From positions 1 through 21,050 of the forward strand of contig CAJPPF010000025.1 in assembly GCA_905372445.1 (NCBI GenBank): a DNA stretch of 21,050 nt, read 5' to 3'. The notes beneath the pieces are model-generated. The model was not told where the DNA came from. It ran no database searches and was given only the letters and a program-made list of their open reading frames with translations. The position numbers and the translations under genes are program-made. Shown here piece by piece: positions 1 through 6,798 of this stretch (within the stretch, counting starts at the first letter, position 1; every line of letters starts with the position of its first letter). Origin of the DNA: an uncultured Prevotella sp. (GTDB lineage: Bacteria; Bacteroidota; Bacteroidia; Bacteroidales; Bacteroidaceae).

Positions 1-1084
1 ACGCTGGGAATGGGAGGACGTGCAGGCAGACCTCTTTGGAGTGCAGATGAAATCGTTGAAACTCCAACAGACACAAGAGGCAGGCAGCATCTTCATCAAT
101 GAACTGAAAAACATCGTCATCACGGTGGTCGCAGCAACAGCCGTCATTCATGGACAACTCACGCTGGGTATGATGCTTGCCGTGCAGTATATCATTGGGC
201 AACTCAACTCACCTGTCGAGCAGTTGATGAGTTTCTTCTATTCGGTGCAGGATGTAAAGATAAGCCTTGAACGTATCAATGAAATCCACCGTATGGATGA
301 TGAGAACGGAAAGCAAGGATTGGAAACAGCAGTGAAAGAAGAAAACGAAGGCATAGACCTTGAAAACGTAAACTTCAAATACGACCCTCACGCACTGAAA
401 ACTATTATAGATGATGTTAGTCTCACTATCCCCAAAGGTAAGGTAACAGCCATTGTGGGCGCATCGGGCAGCGGTAAAACAACGCTCATCAAACTCATGT
501 TAGGCTATTACCCCGTATTGGGAGGTCAAATAACTATTGGCGGAACAGATGTAAACGCACTTAATAAGAAATGGTGGCGCAGGCAATGTGGCGTGGTGAT
601 GCAAGACGGTGTGATATTCTCCGAGAGTATAGCAAGGAACATTGCCGTAGATGACGGCGAGATTGACAAGGAGCGATTGCAGAAAGCTGCTGAAATAGCT
701 TGTATTCATGACTATGCAATGGGACTGCCCTTAAAATACAACACTAAGATCGGTCGCGATGGCGTTGGTTTGAGTCAAGGACAGAAACAGCGTATCCTGA
801 TAGCAAGGGCAGTGTATAAGAATCCCGACTATATCTTTCTTGACGAAGCCACCAACTCGCTCGATGCCAACAATGAGCGTATGATAGTAGAACATCTTGA
901 TGAGTTCTACAAAGGCAAGACGGTGGTTATCGTGGCACACCGCCTAAGTACGGTGAAGAATGCTGATCAGATAGTGGTATTGGATAAAGGCAAGGTGGTA
1001 GAAATTGGCAACCACGAAGCACTCACAGCAAAGCGGGGTGCATACTATAACCTCGTAAAAAATCAGTTAGAATTAGGCAACTAA
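1..1084 (+). CDS. Peptidase-type ABC exporter, C-terminal part (partial at left edge)
   Basis: This is the C-terminal part of an ATP-binding exporter. The frame is open to the left edge (bases 2-19 encode RWEWED in frame), so the GTG at 20 is internal and the true start lies outside the window. The first ~75 visible residues are the end of the transmembrane domain, with hydrophobic stretches around NIVITVVAATAVIHG and LGMMLAVQYIIGQL. The nucleotide-binding domain follows: Walker A GASGSGKTT, signature LSQGQKQR, Walker B YIFLDEATNSLD and H-loop IVAHRLST, so the ATPase looks intact. The transmembrane style resembles the C39-peptidase-containing bacteriocin/peptide exporters of Bacteroidota, but the peptidase domain would lie upstream and is not seen. 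The stop is 17 nt before a membrane-fusion-like gene, which fits a type I secretion operon. The cargo peptide is not visible. Confidence 0.9.
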   Translation, partial: RWEWEDVQADLFGVQMKSLKLQQTQEAGSIFINELKNIVITVVAATAVIHGQLTLGMMLAVQYIIGQLNSPVEQLMSFFYSVQDVKISLERINEIHRMDDENGKQGLETAVKEENEGIDLENVNFKYDPHALKTIIDDVSLTIPKGKVTAIVGASGSGKTTLIKLMLGYYPVLGGQITIGGTDVNALNKKWWRRQCGVVMQDGVIFSESIARNIAVDDGEIDKERLQKAAEIACIHDYAMGLPLKYNTKIGRDGVGLSQGQKQRILIARAVYKNPDYIFLDEATNSLDANNERMIVEHLDEFYKGKTVVIVAHRLSTVKNADQIVVLDKGKVVEIGNHEALTAKRGAYYNLVKNQLELGN

Positions 1085-1101
1085 CAGCAGAAAGGAATAT
1101 T

Positions 1102-1581
1102 ATGGCAGACAACAAGATAGAACTTCGCAGCGAGAAAGTAAGGCACATCATTGGCGAGATACCATCAAGGATTGTCCGTTATGGTATCACGATAATCACC
1201 ATTGTGATATTGGGACTGCTGGCAGGCGCATATTTTATACCTTATCCCGAAACCATCAGCGCAAAGGTGCAGATGACAAATGCCCATCAAGGCACAATAG
1301 ACTTTCCTTATAAATATGTGAATACGATAGCAAGAGGAATGACAGCGAACATCGAAGTTGAGGGTTACGATGCAGAAACATACGGAGTTGCAAATGGTGT
1401 AATAACAGCCACATCGCATACACCCCGACAAACGGCAGAAGGCAGCGTATTCACGGCACAGGTAAGGATAACGGATTGCAGGTATAAAATTATCAGCGGA
1501 ATGGTGGGCACGGCATCTATACTTATAAGCAATGAAAGCGTGCTCCAGAGGATAGTCAAGCAAATAACAAATAGCATATAA
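1102..1581 (+). CDS. Compact HlyD-like membrane fusion protein
   Basis: 159-aa protein, presumed periplasmic adaptor of the exporter just upstream. Residues 1-24 are cytoplasmic and polar, residues 25-48 are one transmembrane segment, and FIPYPETISAKV follows, the usual start of the periplasmic part in Bacteroidota HlyD-like proteins. From residue ~64 the sequence resembles the C-terminal beta-barrel of HlyD family members (GTIDFPYKYVNTIARGMTANIEVEGYD, then VFTAQVRI and a terminal LQRIVKQ). Typical family members are about 400 residues; here the lipoyl half-motifs and the alpha-helical hairpin that reaches the outer-membrane channel are missing. A good Shine-Dalgarno (AAAGGA, 1091-1096) lies 5 nt before the ATG, so the start is secure and no missing segment fits between the genes. 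It may be a natural minimal adaptor or an in-frame deletion relic. The family call is by pattern only. Confidence 0.7.
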   Translation: MADNKIELRSEKVRHIIGEIPSRIVRYGITIITIVILGLLAGAYFIPYPETISAKVQMTNAHQGTIDFPYKYVNTIARGMTANIEVEGYDAETYGVANGVITATSHTPRQTAEGSVFTAQVRITDCRYKIISGMVGTASILISNESVLQRIVKQITNSI

Positions 1582-1603
1582 TTCCCTTTTTAACCGTAAT
1601 GAA

Positions 1604-1745
1604 GCAGTGAAAGAAGAAAGGCAAATGTAGTTACTGCGTAGTACAATTATTTTGAGCAGCCAACTACACGTTAATCCTTTCTCTTTCACCGCTTTAACTC
1701 TTATTGTAGTAATGTAGTAAGATATAATCGGTGAAAGAAAAAGGA
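1604..1745. repeat. Nested inverted/direct repeat cluster between convergent genes
   Basis: Three copies of a ~16-bp motif, consensus RGTGAAAGAnRAAGG, occur here: forward at 1604-1621, inverted at 1676-1692, forward at 1729-1744. The inverted copy can pair with either forward copy; the second pairing is about 15 of 16 bases. Inside the first pair a 7-bp inverted repeat TGTAGTT (1626-1632) / AACTACA (1662-1668) extends the structure. It lies between the exporter operon (plus) and the helix-turn-helix gene (minus). It could be a bidirectional transcription end, though no U-tract follows, or a recombination site of the mobile element. The function is unknown. Confidence 0.6.
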
Positions 1746-1755
1746 AATATATTCA

Positions 1756-2172
1756 TTAGTTCTTGGTATTGCCTAACAGGAAGATTGGCGTTACAATGGC
1801 AGACTCTGTCTGCAATCTTCTACTGATGTACTTTCTGAATAAATGCGCTTCCATGCTGTCCAATAGAAAGGACAGGGCAATGATTGTTGAGAGCGGATAA
1901 AGTGATGCATAACCAACACACTCTCTACCATTGATAACTTCTTCTTGGCCTGCACCCCTTTCATCGGGATGCAAGTTGGAAGATTTTATTATCGCTTGAA
2001 GCCTATGATTGAGTTTTCTCCACGTCACACCGAAGAACCTCGCAAGTTCTCCCTCCGTCATGGCAATCTCGCCTTTACCCTTGTGGACAACCTGCATATT
2101 ACTCCCCCAATCAAAGTAACTGCGATGATTGTACGTGCTATTTTTGCTCTTTGAATTATTGCTTGCTTTCAT
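1756..2172 (-). CDS. Small helix-turn-helix protein, last gene of the recombinase operon
   Basis: 138-aa protein, no confident family. The first ~30 residues are polar and probably disordered. Residues ~38-62 (MTEGELARFFGVTWRKLNHRL) fit a helix-turn-helix; a central segment and a hydrophobic helix (YPLSTIIALSFLLDSMEAHLFRKYISRRL) follow. The layout loosely recalls the N-terminal part of RhuM-like proteins, where an HTH is followed by a conserved aromatic/hydrophobic block, but the similarity is weak. Its ATG overlaps the stop of the upstream recombinase by 4 bp (ATGA at 2172-2169), so translation is probably coupled and the start is well supported. The position suggests a regulator or accessory DNA-binding factor (excisionase-like or repressor) for the recombinases. 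This is inference. Confidence 0.6.
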   Translation of the reverse strand: MKASNNSKSKNSTYNHRSYFDWGSNMQVVHKGKGEIAMTEGELARFFGVTWRKLNHRLQAIIKSSNLHPDERGAGQEEVINGRECVGYASLYPLSTIIALSFLLDSMEAHLFRKYISRRLQTESAIVTPIFLLGNTKN

Positions 2173-3464
2173 GCCGTTTCCTCCATTTTACAGGTTGCAA
2201 AATCCGAAGGTTCACAAGCCTCTCTCTCCGCAATTTCTTTCTCTTTTGCAGATTGCTTGGCAATGAGCCTGTCCATATCCTCCGAAATCTTCCTGTCCGT
2301 CACCTGCGCGTAAATCTGCGTGCTTGATATGGAGGCGTGCCCCATCATCTTGGCAATGCTCTCAATGGGTATTCCTGCACTTAAACTCATTGTACCGAAA
2401 GTGTGCCTTGCCATATGATAGGACAACCGTTCTCTGATACCGCAAGCCTTGCCCACAATGCACAGGTTCTTGCCCATTACGCTACGGCTGCAACTACGGG
2501 GGAAGACAAGGCTGTCGCCTTTTTCTTTCACCGTCTGCAGTTCTTCGTTTCCCTCCTGTTCTTCCCAACAATGGCGGATAATGGCCTCCGCTATTGGATG
2601 CAGCGGCACAACGAACTCCACCTTTGTCTTTTGACGTTCCTTTCGGATATACTTCCTCCCGCCCGCTGCCGTTTGGATATGCCCATATTGCAGAGTTTCC
2701 ATATCAGCGATTGCCAGTCCCGTAAGACAGGAAAAGACGAACATCAGCCTTGCCAATTCCGCCTCGCTGTCATTCATTTTCATTGTCGCAAGTTTAGCAA
2801 CTTCACTCTTTTGCAGGAAGCGTATCTTCTTTTCTTCTTTCTCATACTTGGCATGCTCAAAAGGATTGCAGCGAATAATCCTCTTGCTGACCGCACGGAA
2901 CATCAGCCTGCTCAGCCAGCAGAGATAGTTGTTGATGGTCGTTCCCTTTAATCCGCGCTTTTTGAGAAAGAAGCGATATTCCTCAAACAAGTCCTCCGTA
3001 ATGGTGGAAATGGATATGTCCTGCAATCCTTTATCTTCCACAAACTCACGGAGGTTCTTGTCAGAATGGGACAGATTCAGATAAGTTCCCTCCGCCCTTG
3101 ACTTTCCAACGCTTTCCTTGAGTGCTTGCAGCTCCGCCCTGCTCATGGCAAGGAGGGTTGACGGATTCTCTGTTATGCCTTGCAGGTGGTTCTTGATAAG
3201 TTCAGCACTTACCACTCCGTCCCTTGTCAGTATATCCTGATAGGTCTTTTCCACAATTTCCCTGAACTCATGGAGTCTTTGATTGGTTTTCCTGTCTGTC
3301 GTCAAGCCCTGCTTGGTGTTCCACTCGGAGGGATTGCATTCTTCGCCCGTGGTAATGGTTGTGCTTTTTCCGTCTATGGTGATACGGCATAGAATGGCGG
3401 TATTGCCATCTGCCTTAATTTTCTGTCTGTTGATATAGAACAGTATCTTGAATGTACTTCTCAT
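2169..3464 (-). CDS. Tyrosine recombinase (integrase family), second of a tandem pair
   Basis: 431-aa site-specific recombinase. Residues 1-~95 form an Arm-type DNA-binding domain (KILFYINRQKIKADGNTAI... then NPSEWNTKQG). Residues ~125-205 are the SAM-like core-binding domain, and residues ~215-400 the catalytic domain. Visible catalytic residues are Lys279 in the beta-hairpin, His350 and Arg353 (HMARHTFGT), His376 (MMGHASIS) and nucleophile Tyr385 (IYAQV). The position of the first catalytic arginine (TGLR in most members) reads TGLA (Ala251), a replacement also known in Bacteroidota recombinases such as IntDOT, so it need not mean inactivity. It starts 64 nt after the end of another recombinase and overlaps the HTH gene by 4 bp. 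It probably catalyses integration, excision or inversion of a mobile or switchable segment; the substrate site is not known. Confidence 0.92.
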   Translation of the reverse strand: MRSTFKILFYINRQKIKADGNTAILCRITIDGKSTTITTGEECNPSEWNTKQGLTTDRKTNQRLHEFREIVEKTYQDILTRDGVVSAELIKNHLQGITENPSTLLAMSRAELQALKESVGKSRAEGTYLNLSHSDKNLREFVEDKGLQDISISTITEDLFEEYRFFLKKRGLKGTTINNYLCWLSRLMFRAVSKRIIRCNPFEHAKYEKEEKKIRFLQKSEVAKLATMKMNDSEAELARLMFVFSCLTGLAIADMETLQYGHIQTAAGGRKYIRKERQKTKVEFVVPLHPIAEAIIRHCWEEQEGNEELQTVKEKGDSLVFPRSCSRSVMGKNLCIVGKACGIRERLSYHMARHTFGTMSLSAGIPIESIAKMMGHASISSTQIYAQVTDRKISEDMDRLIAKQSAKEKEIAEREACEPSDFATCKMEETA

Positions 3465-3528
3465 TGTCTTGATGCTTTAATGTTTTGATTGATTGGATGA
3501 AAAAAAATAAGATGATGAGACTTTATCG

Positions 3529-4758
3529 TTAGATAGTCAGCTGCATATCACCTGTAAAAGAGAGGAAAAGGTCGAACTCCTCAAAAAGTTTCAGTGGAGT
3601 TACTTTGGCATAGCGTTCCGTCATGCTTATGTTGGAATGTCCCAGCATCTTGCTTACCGTTTCAATAGGCACACCCTGTTCAAGCGTGATGAGTGTTGCA
3701 AAGGTGTGCCTTGCGGTATGAGTGGTAAATGGAAACGATATGCCTGCACGAAGCCGCAGGGCTTTCAGACAGGTCTGATAGCTCTTGTACTTGATATAGG
3801 GAAGCAGTGTTTCCCTTTCATCGCAGTGAAACCTCTCTATCAGCCTAATGGCTTCGGGCAATAACTTGATACGGCAGGGTACGCCTGTCTTGTGGCGGTT
3901 GAATTTCAGCCACATTTTGCCTTCATCATCACGGACAAGGTGGGACTTGCTCAGTTCCATCAGGTCGCAATAGGCTGCACCAACATAGCAGGCAAAGAGG
4001 AATATGTCCCTTGCCGTTTCCATTTCTTCCTCCAAATCCTCAAAGCAGAGAGCCTTCAGCTTTTCCAACGCTTCCTTGTCGAGTGCCTTGGGGAGTTTCT
4101 TGTTGCCCTTTGATATCTTAACCTTGTCAAAAAGGAGCGTGTCTGCCAATCCCTCACGGTATGCCAATCTGCATACCGTCTTCAAATGCGTGGCTACATT
4201 ATAGAACGTGCTTTCCTGAAAACCACACTCACCTAAGAAATACTGCTGGAACTCATGGATAAAATCCTCTGTAAGTTGCGAGAATGCCAAGTCCGAAACC
4301 TTGTACTTCCGTTGAATAAACTTCTGTAAATGTATCCGGGTGGAGTGGTAGCCGTGTATGGCTCCTTCCTTGATGTCTATACCTACATGGTTTTCTTTTT
4401 CCTTGATGAGTATGTCCAGCCTTTCGATGAGCATGCACCGTGTCTGCACGCTGCCCTGAAACTGCTCCTTCACATCGGTTGCGTCAAACGGGCATCCTTT
4501 GGAGAGCAGGGACTGATAAGCAGACTGAACGGACAGCAACAGGTTTTCCAACCTGCTGTTCACTTCCACCGCCTCACGGCTCTTTCCGTCCATTCGGCTC
4601 TCACGGGGATTCCACAAATCGGGATTGCAGGAGAGTTTGCAACTGAACTGGGCAATGGAACGGTCGATGGTTATCCGCCCCATAATCGGGGCTTTGCCCG
4701 ACTTGTCAAGACCGCTCTTTTTGAGGTAGAGCAACACCTTCATTTTTCCTTGTTTCAT
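3529..4758 (-). CDS. Tyrosine recombinase (integrase family), first of a tandem pair
   Basis: 409-aa recombinase and first gene of the minus-strand operon. Residues 1-~100 form the Arm-type N-terminal domain (KVLLYLKKSGLDKSGKAPIMGRITI, here split as KVLLYLKK and APIMGRITI). Residues ~130-205 are the core-binding domain and residues ~225-400 the catalytic domain. Visible catalytic residues are Lys290 (RHKTG), His347 and Arg350 (HTARHTF), His374 (MLGHSNIS) and Tyr383 (RYAKV). The first-arginine position reads VGAA (Ala262), as in its neighbour. It differs clearly in sequence from the second recombinase, so the pair is not a recent duplication; two distinct recombinases in one operon suggest that they act together or on different sites. 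The ATG lies directly after an 11-bp inverted repeat and a TAACTTTG box, which fits transcription from 4785 downward. Confidence 0.92.
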   Translation of the reverse strand: MKQGKMKVLLYLKKSGLDKSGKAPIMGRITIDRSIAQFSCKLSCNPDLWNPRESRMDGKSREAVEVNSRLENLLLSVQSAYQSLLSKGCPFDATDVKEQFQGSVQTRCMLIERLDILIKEKENHVGIDIKEGAIHGYHSTRIHLQKFIQRKYKVSDLAFSQLTEDFIHEFQQYFLGECGFQESTFYNVATHLKTVCRLAYREGLADTLLFDKVKISKGNKKLPKALDKEALEKLKALCFEDLEEEMETARDIFLFACYVGAAYCDLMELSKSHLVRDDEGKMWLKFNRHKTGVPCRIKLLPEAIRLIERFHCDERETLLPYIKYKSYQTCLKALRLRAGISFPFTTHTARHTFATLITLEQGVPIETVSKMLGHSNISMTERYAKVTPLKLFEEFDLFLSFTGDMQLTI

Positions 4759-4800
4759 ACGCTTTAATTTCTGTGGGCAAAGTTACCCGAATTAAAGCGT
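4759..4800 (-). promoter_or_regulatory. Recombinase operon promoter box inside an 11-bp inverted repeat
   Basis: A perfect inverted repeat, ACGCTTTAATT (4759-4769) and AATTAAAGCGT (4790-4800), brackets the sequence just before the first recombinase ATG. Between the arms, on the minus strand, is TAACTTTG (4785-4778), an exact match to the Bacteroidota -7 box TAnnTTTG. I see no clear -33 box. A GTTACC motif (4782-4787) overlaps the box. A protein binding the repeat would block this promoter, so autoregulation by the recombinase or the HTH protein is plausible, but that is inference. Confidence 0.55.
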
Positions 4801-4856
4801 TCCTCACTTACGCAGAAAACTGCCGACCGAAGCAACAGCCACACGAGCGAAAATAA

Positions 4857-4921
4857 TTCAGTTACCGAATATTACTCCATCGTTACCTATGCTAGAATCG
4901 GGTAACGTTCTGGTAACTGAA
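4857..4921. promoter_or_regulatory. Cluster of GTTACC sites (candidate recombinase/regulator binding array)
   Basis: Four GTTACC hexamers lie here: forward at 4861-4866 and 4882-4887, reverse at 4901-4906 and 4912-4917. A fifth is at 4782-4787. The outer pair sits in a perfect 10-bp inverted repeat, TTCAGTTACC (4857-4866) and GGTAACTGAA (4912-4921); the inner pair is CGTTACC (4881-4887) and GGTAACG (4901-4907). The forward copies are 21 bp apart and the reverse copies 11 bp apart, close to whole helical turns. Position upstream of a recombinase operon and spacing suggest arm-type integrase sites, an attachment region or operators. Confidence 0.6.
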
Positions 4922-4935
4922 CTTCTGCCTAAATC

Positions 4936-4975
4936 TGCATATTGCTGCCCTTTTTGAAAGAGGCAGTTTTATGCA
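4936..4975 (-). terminator. Stem-loop after the DUF6850 operon (possible terminator)
   Basis: Nested stem: TGCAT (4936-4940) pairs with ATGCA (4971-4975), and CTGCC (4945-4949) pairs with GGCAG (4962-4966), with further CTTT/AAAG pairing inside. Four T follow the inner stem on the plus strand, whereas the gene ending nearby (5031) is on the minus strand, where no U-tract follows. It may stop read-through from the receptor operon into the recombinase operon. The strand is uncertain. Confidence 0.35.
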
Positions 4976-5030
4976 AATTGTTCCGTTTCCTGCTTATTAT
5001 CAGTCAGTTTACACCAACTTCGATTTTACT

Positions 5031-6329
5031 TCATTTTCTTTGATTAGTTGTTCCTCCCACGTGGTTCTTTTGGAAATCGAGTTCGCTATGCGGATAAGCA
5101 TAAGAAGAGGCGTAGCGTTGCCTGCCACCCCACAACATGAATCCGAGATTGTTCCTGCTGTTTAAGGGAAGGTTAAGCATAGTGCCGAAGTGGAGGTCTG
5201 TTGTTCGATTTTCATACATCGTCAGGTATCCGCGCACCACATATTCATTCGCCGATGCTTCTCCGCCAATAATCTCGTCGCCTATTCGCTTTTCACGACT
5301 TGCACCTAACCATACCAAGAGTTCTTTCTCTTTAGCCATCCTAACCTTCCATCCCAAACGTCCTTGCCATTGTGTGACATAAAGTTGGGTAATAGGCAAG
5401 GCGTTAAGGCTCGACAATATTCGTTTGTAGGGCGTATAGTTGTAAGAAGCAGAGAAAAGCAGTCCTCCTCTGCCTGCCGAAGGACGCCCGCCAACATCCA
5501 TGCCACCACCGACAGCCTTGTAATAGGCACTATTGTTCGTGCCCGAGAAGCGTTCATACCAATTGCCCAATCCCATCATTTGGTATTCGGGTATCTTTCC
5601 CTCCTCACGATAGAACTCGACAGAGTTGGTCTGTTTATAAAGTCTTAGCGTACCGCCAAGCGCAAAATGGTGATGCAACAACGTGCGACCGACACCTATA
5701 CGGGCGTTCAGGTCCGTTACGATGGCTCTCATTCGCGGATCATGAGTTGCCCATTCGTGCTCAGCACGGAATGTCAGTTCCTCACCTATTGTCCAGTGTC
5801 CCAAACGAGTTGCACATCCGCCTTGGAAAGTATAACGCTCGGTATTGCGGTCGCCGCCAAGTGTATCGGCAAGCACATAAGGATATATTGTCCGCCAATC
5901 AGCAGAAGCATTCCATTTCACATTGTCGCGCTGACCATACTGGTAAGAGGCTTCTCCCCACACAACAGTTGCAGTGCGGCGTGTGGGCAGTACCGCCGTG
6001 TCTTTACCACGCAATCTTCTGTAACTGGCTGCCATTATCCCTACATTATGTAAGGTGTTGCCTTCCTGCATCACAAAAGCCTCCTCTTCATGCCGTTTGT
6101 TAGCATAGACGCCTAACTGCCCATAGGTGCTACCGTAAGCATAGAAGTGCAGGGCAGGATTATGAAACCAGACATTCTGCGCACCTTTATATAAATTGTG
6201 ATGCTCGGCAGCATATGTAGCCCTATAGACCACGGAGTCCGCCATGTCGTGAGGCAACGCTTCAACAGCCGCTTTGGCAGAAAGCGTAACCATAACGAGC
6301 AAGGCAAGGCTGAGATAGCGTGTTGTCAT
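5031..6329 (-). CDS. DUF6850-type outer-membrane beta-barrel protein, possibly C-terminally truncated
   Basis: I take the ATG at 6329, because it overlaps the stop of the upstream lipoprotein gene (ATGA) and gives a signal peptide (MTTRYLSLALLVMVTLSAKA). A longer frame opens at 6515, but its extra 62 residues are basic and low quality. The 432-aa product has many alternating-hydrophobic strands and blocks that I associate with DUF6850 proteins, among them WGEASYQYGQRDNVKWNASA, YPYVLADTLGGD, ERYTFQGG, DPRMRAIVTDLNARIGVG and KQTNSVEFYREEGKIPEYQM. It is predicted to be an outer-membrane barrel, last gene of the receptor operon; its role is unknown. The end is odd: it finishes ...GGTTNQRK instead of an aromatic beta-signal, and directly after the TGA the same frame reads SKIEVGVN then stop. 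From memory, relatives are longer, so the 3' end may have been lost next to the recombinase region. Confidence 0.75.
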   Translation of the reverse strand: MTTRYLSLALLVMVTLSAKAAVEALPHDMADSVVYRATYAAEHHNLYKGAQNVWFHNPALHFYAYGSTYGQLGVYANKRHEEEAFVMQEGNTLHNVGIMAASYRRLRGKDTAVLPTRRTATVVWGEASYQYGQRDNVKWNASADWRTIYPYVLADTLGGDRNTERYTFQGGCATRLGHWTIGEELTFRAEHEWATHDPRMRAIVTDLNARIGVGRTLLHHHFALGGTLRLYKQTNSVEFYREEGKIPEYQMMGLGNWYERFSGTNNSAYYKAVGGGMDVGGRPSAGRGGLLFSASYNYTPYKRILSSLNALPITQLYVTQWQGRLGWKVRMAKEKELLVWLGASREKRIGDEIIGGEASANEYVVRGYLTMYENRTTDLHFGTMLNLPLNSRNNLGFMLWGGRQRYASSYAYPHSELDFQKNHVGGTTNQRK

Positions 6330-6721
6330 TTGAATAGCTGTATGTTTAGTTTCACTTCTGAAGGGCGGTCGAGAACTTCTACGTAGCTGTTTGCGGCACG
6401 AAAACGATATACTTGGCGCCGCCCACCGTTTATTTTCACTGCCACCTTTCCGTCGGCTGTTATGTTGTAGGGACCGCGTAGCACTTTTGGAAATAATACG
6501 CTGACGCTGTCCCATTGTGCTTCAGTCCAAGTGAACTTGTTAGTGAGCGACTGCATCGATACCGTTCCTATGGACTGCAACAGTTCTATGTTGTCAGGAG
6601 CTGACAACGTTACCCGTGCGGAGGTCAGCACATCATTGTCATGCTCTGGCTCACAACTCCAAAGAGGAATGGTAAGCCAGAGACATGTAATCAATTTTAG
6701 CAGGTATCTTGTCAATATCAT
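6326..6721 (-). CDS. Small surface lipoprotein, resembles the N-terminal domain of DUF4876 proteins
   Basis: 131-aa lipoprotein. Residues 1-22 are a type II signal peptide ending LTIPLWS, with lipid-bearing Cys23. The acidic stretch after it (CEPEHDND) fits the Bacteroidota surface lipoprotein export signal. Residues ~33-131 look like one beta-sandwich: RVTLSAP, then a variable loop, LRGPYNITADG, VYRFRAANSYVEV and LNIQLF. This pattern (a domain that ends in a repeated hydrophobic strand after a GPYNI-type turn) resembles the domain that precedes DUF4876 in many classical DUF4876 proteins, which would make it a split-off module; here that is inference from memory. Its stop overlaps the start of the DUF6850 gene, so the two are likely translated together. 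It starts 77 nt after the LRR-DUF4876 gene. It probably sits on the cell surface with its operon partners. Confidence 0.65.
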   Translation of the reverse strand: MILTRYLLKLITCLWLTIPLWSCEPEHDNDVLTSARVTLSAPDNIELLQSIGTVSMQSLTNKFTWTEAQWDSVSVLFPKVLRGPYNITADGKVAVKINGGRRQVYRFRAANSYVEVLDRPSEVKLNIQLFK

Positions 6722-6798
6722 ACAGGTTTGCGGACCTTAGTCCGGTCCAAGCCTAAGTTATCACGGTTCTTCCGATAAGTTTCGGATATTGAACACGT

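Noticed and set aside
1165..1689. 174-codon minus-strand frame over the membrane-fusion-like gene
   Set aside because: Cys/Tyr-rich composition typical of a shadow frame, and it covers the repeat cluster; the plus-strand gene has a Shine-Dalgarno and a sensible membrane topology.
2169..4758. The two recombinases as a recent tandem duplication
   Set aside because: They share only motif-level similarity and differ in length and in most residues.
6330..6515. N-terminal extension of the DUF6850-type gene to an ATG at 6515
   Set aside because: It overlaps the lipoprotein gene heavily, is basic and low quality, and would bury the signal peptide that starts at 6329.
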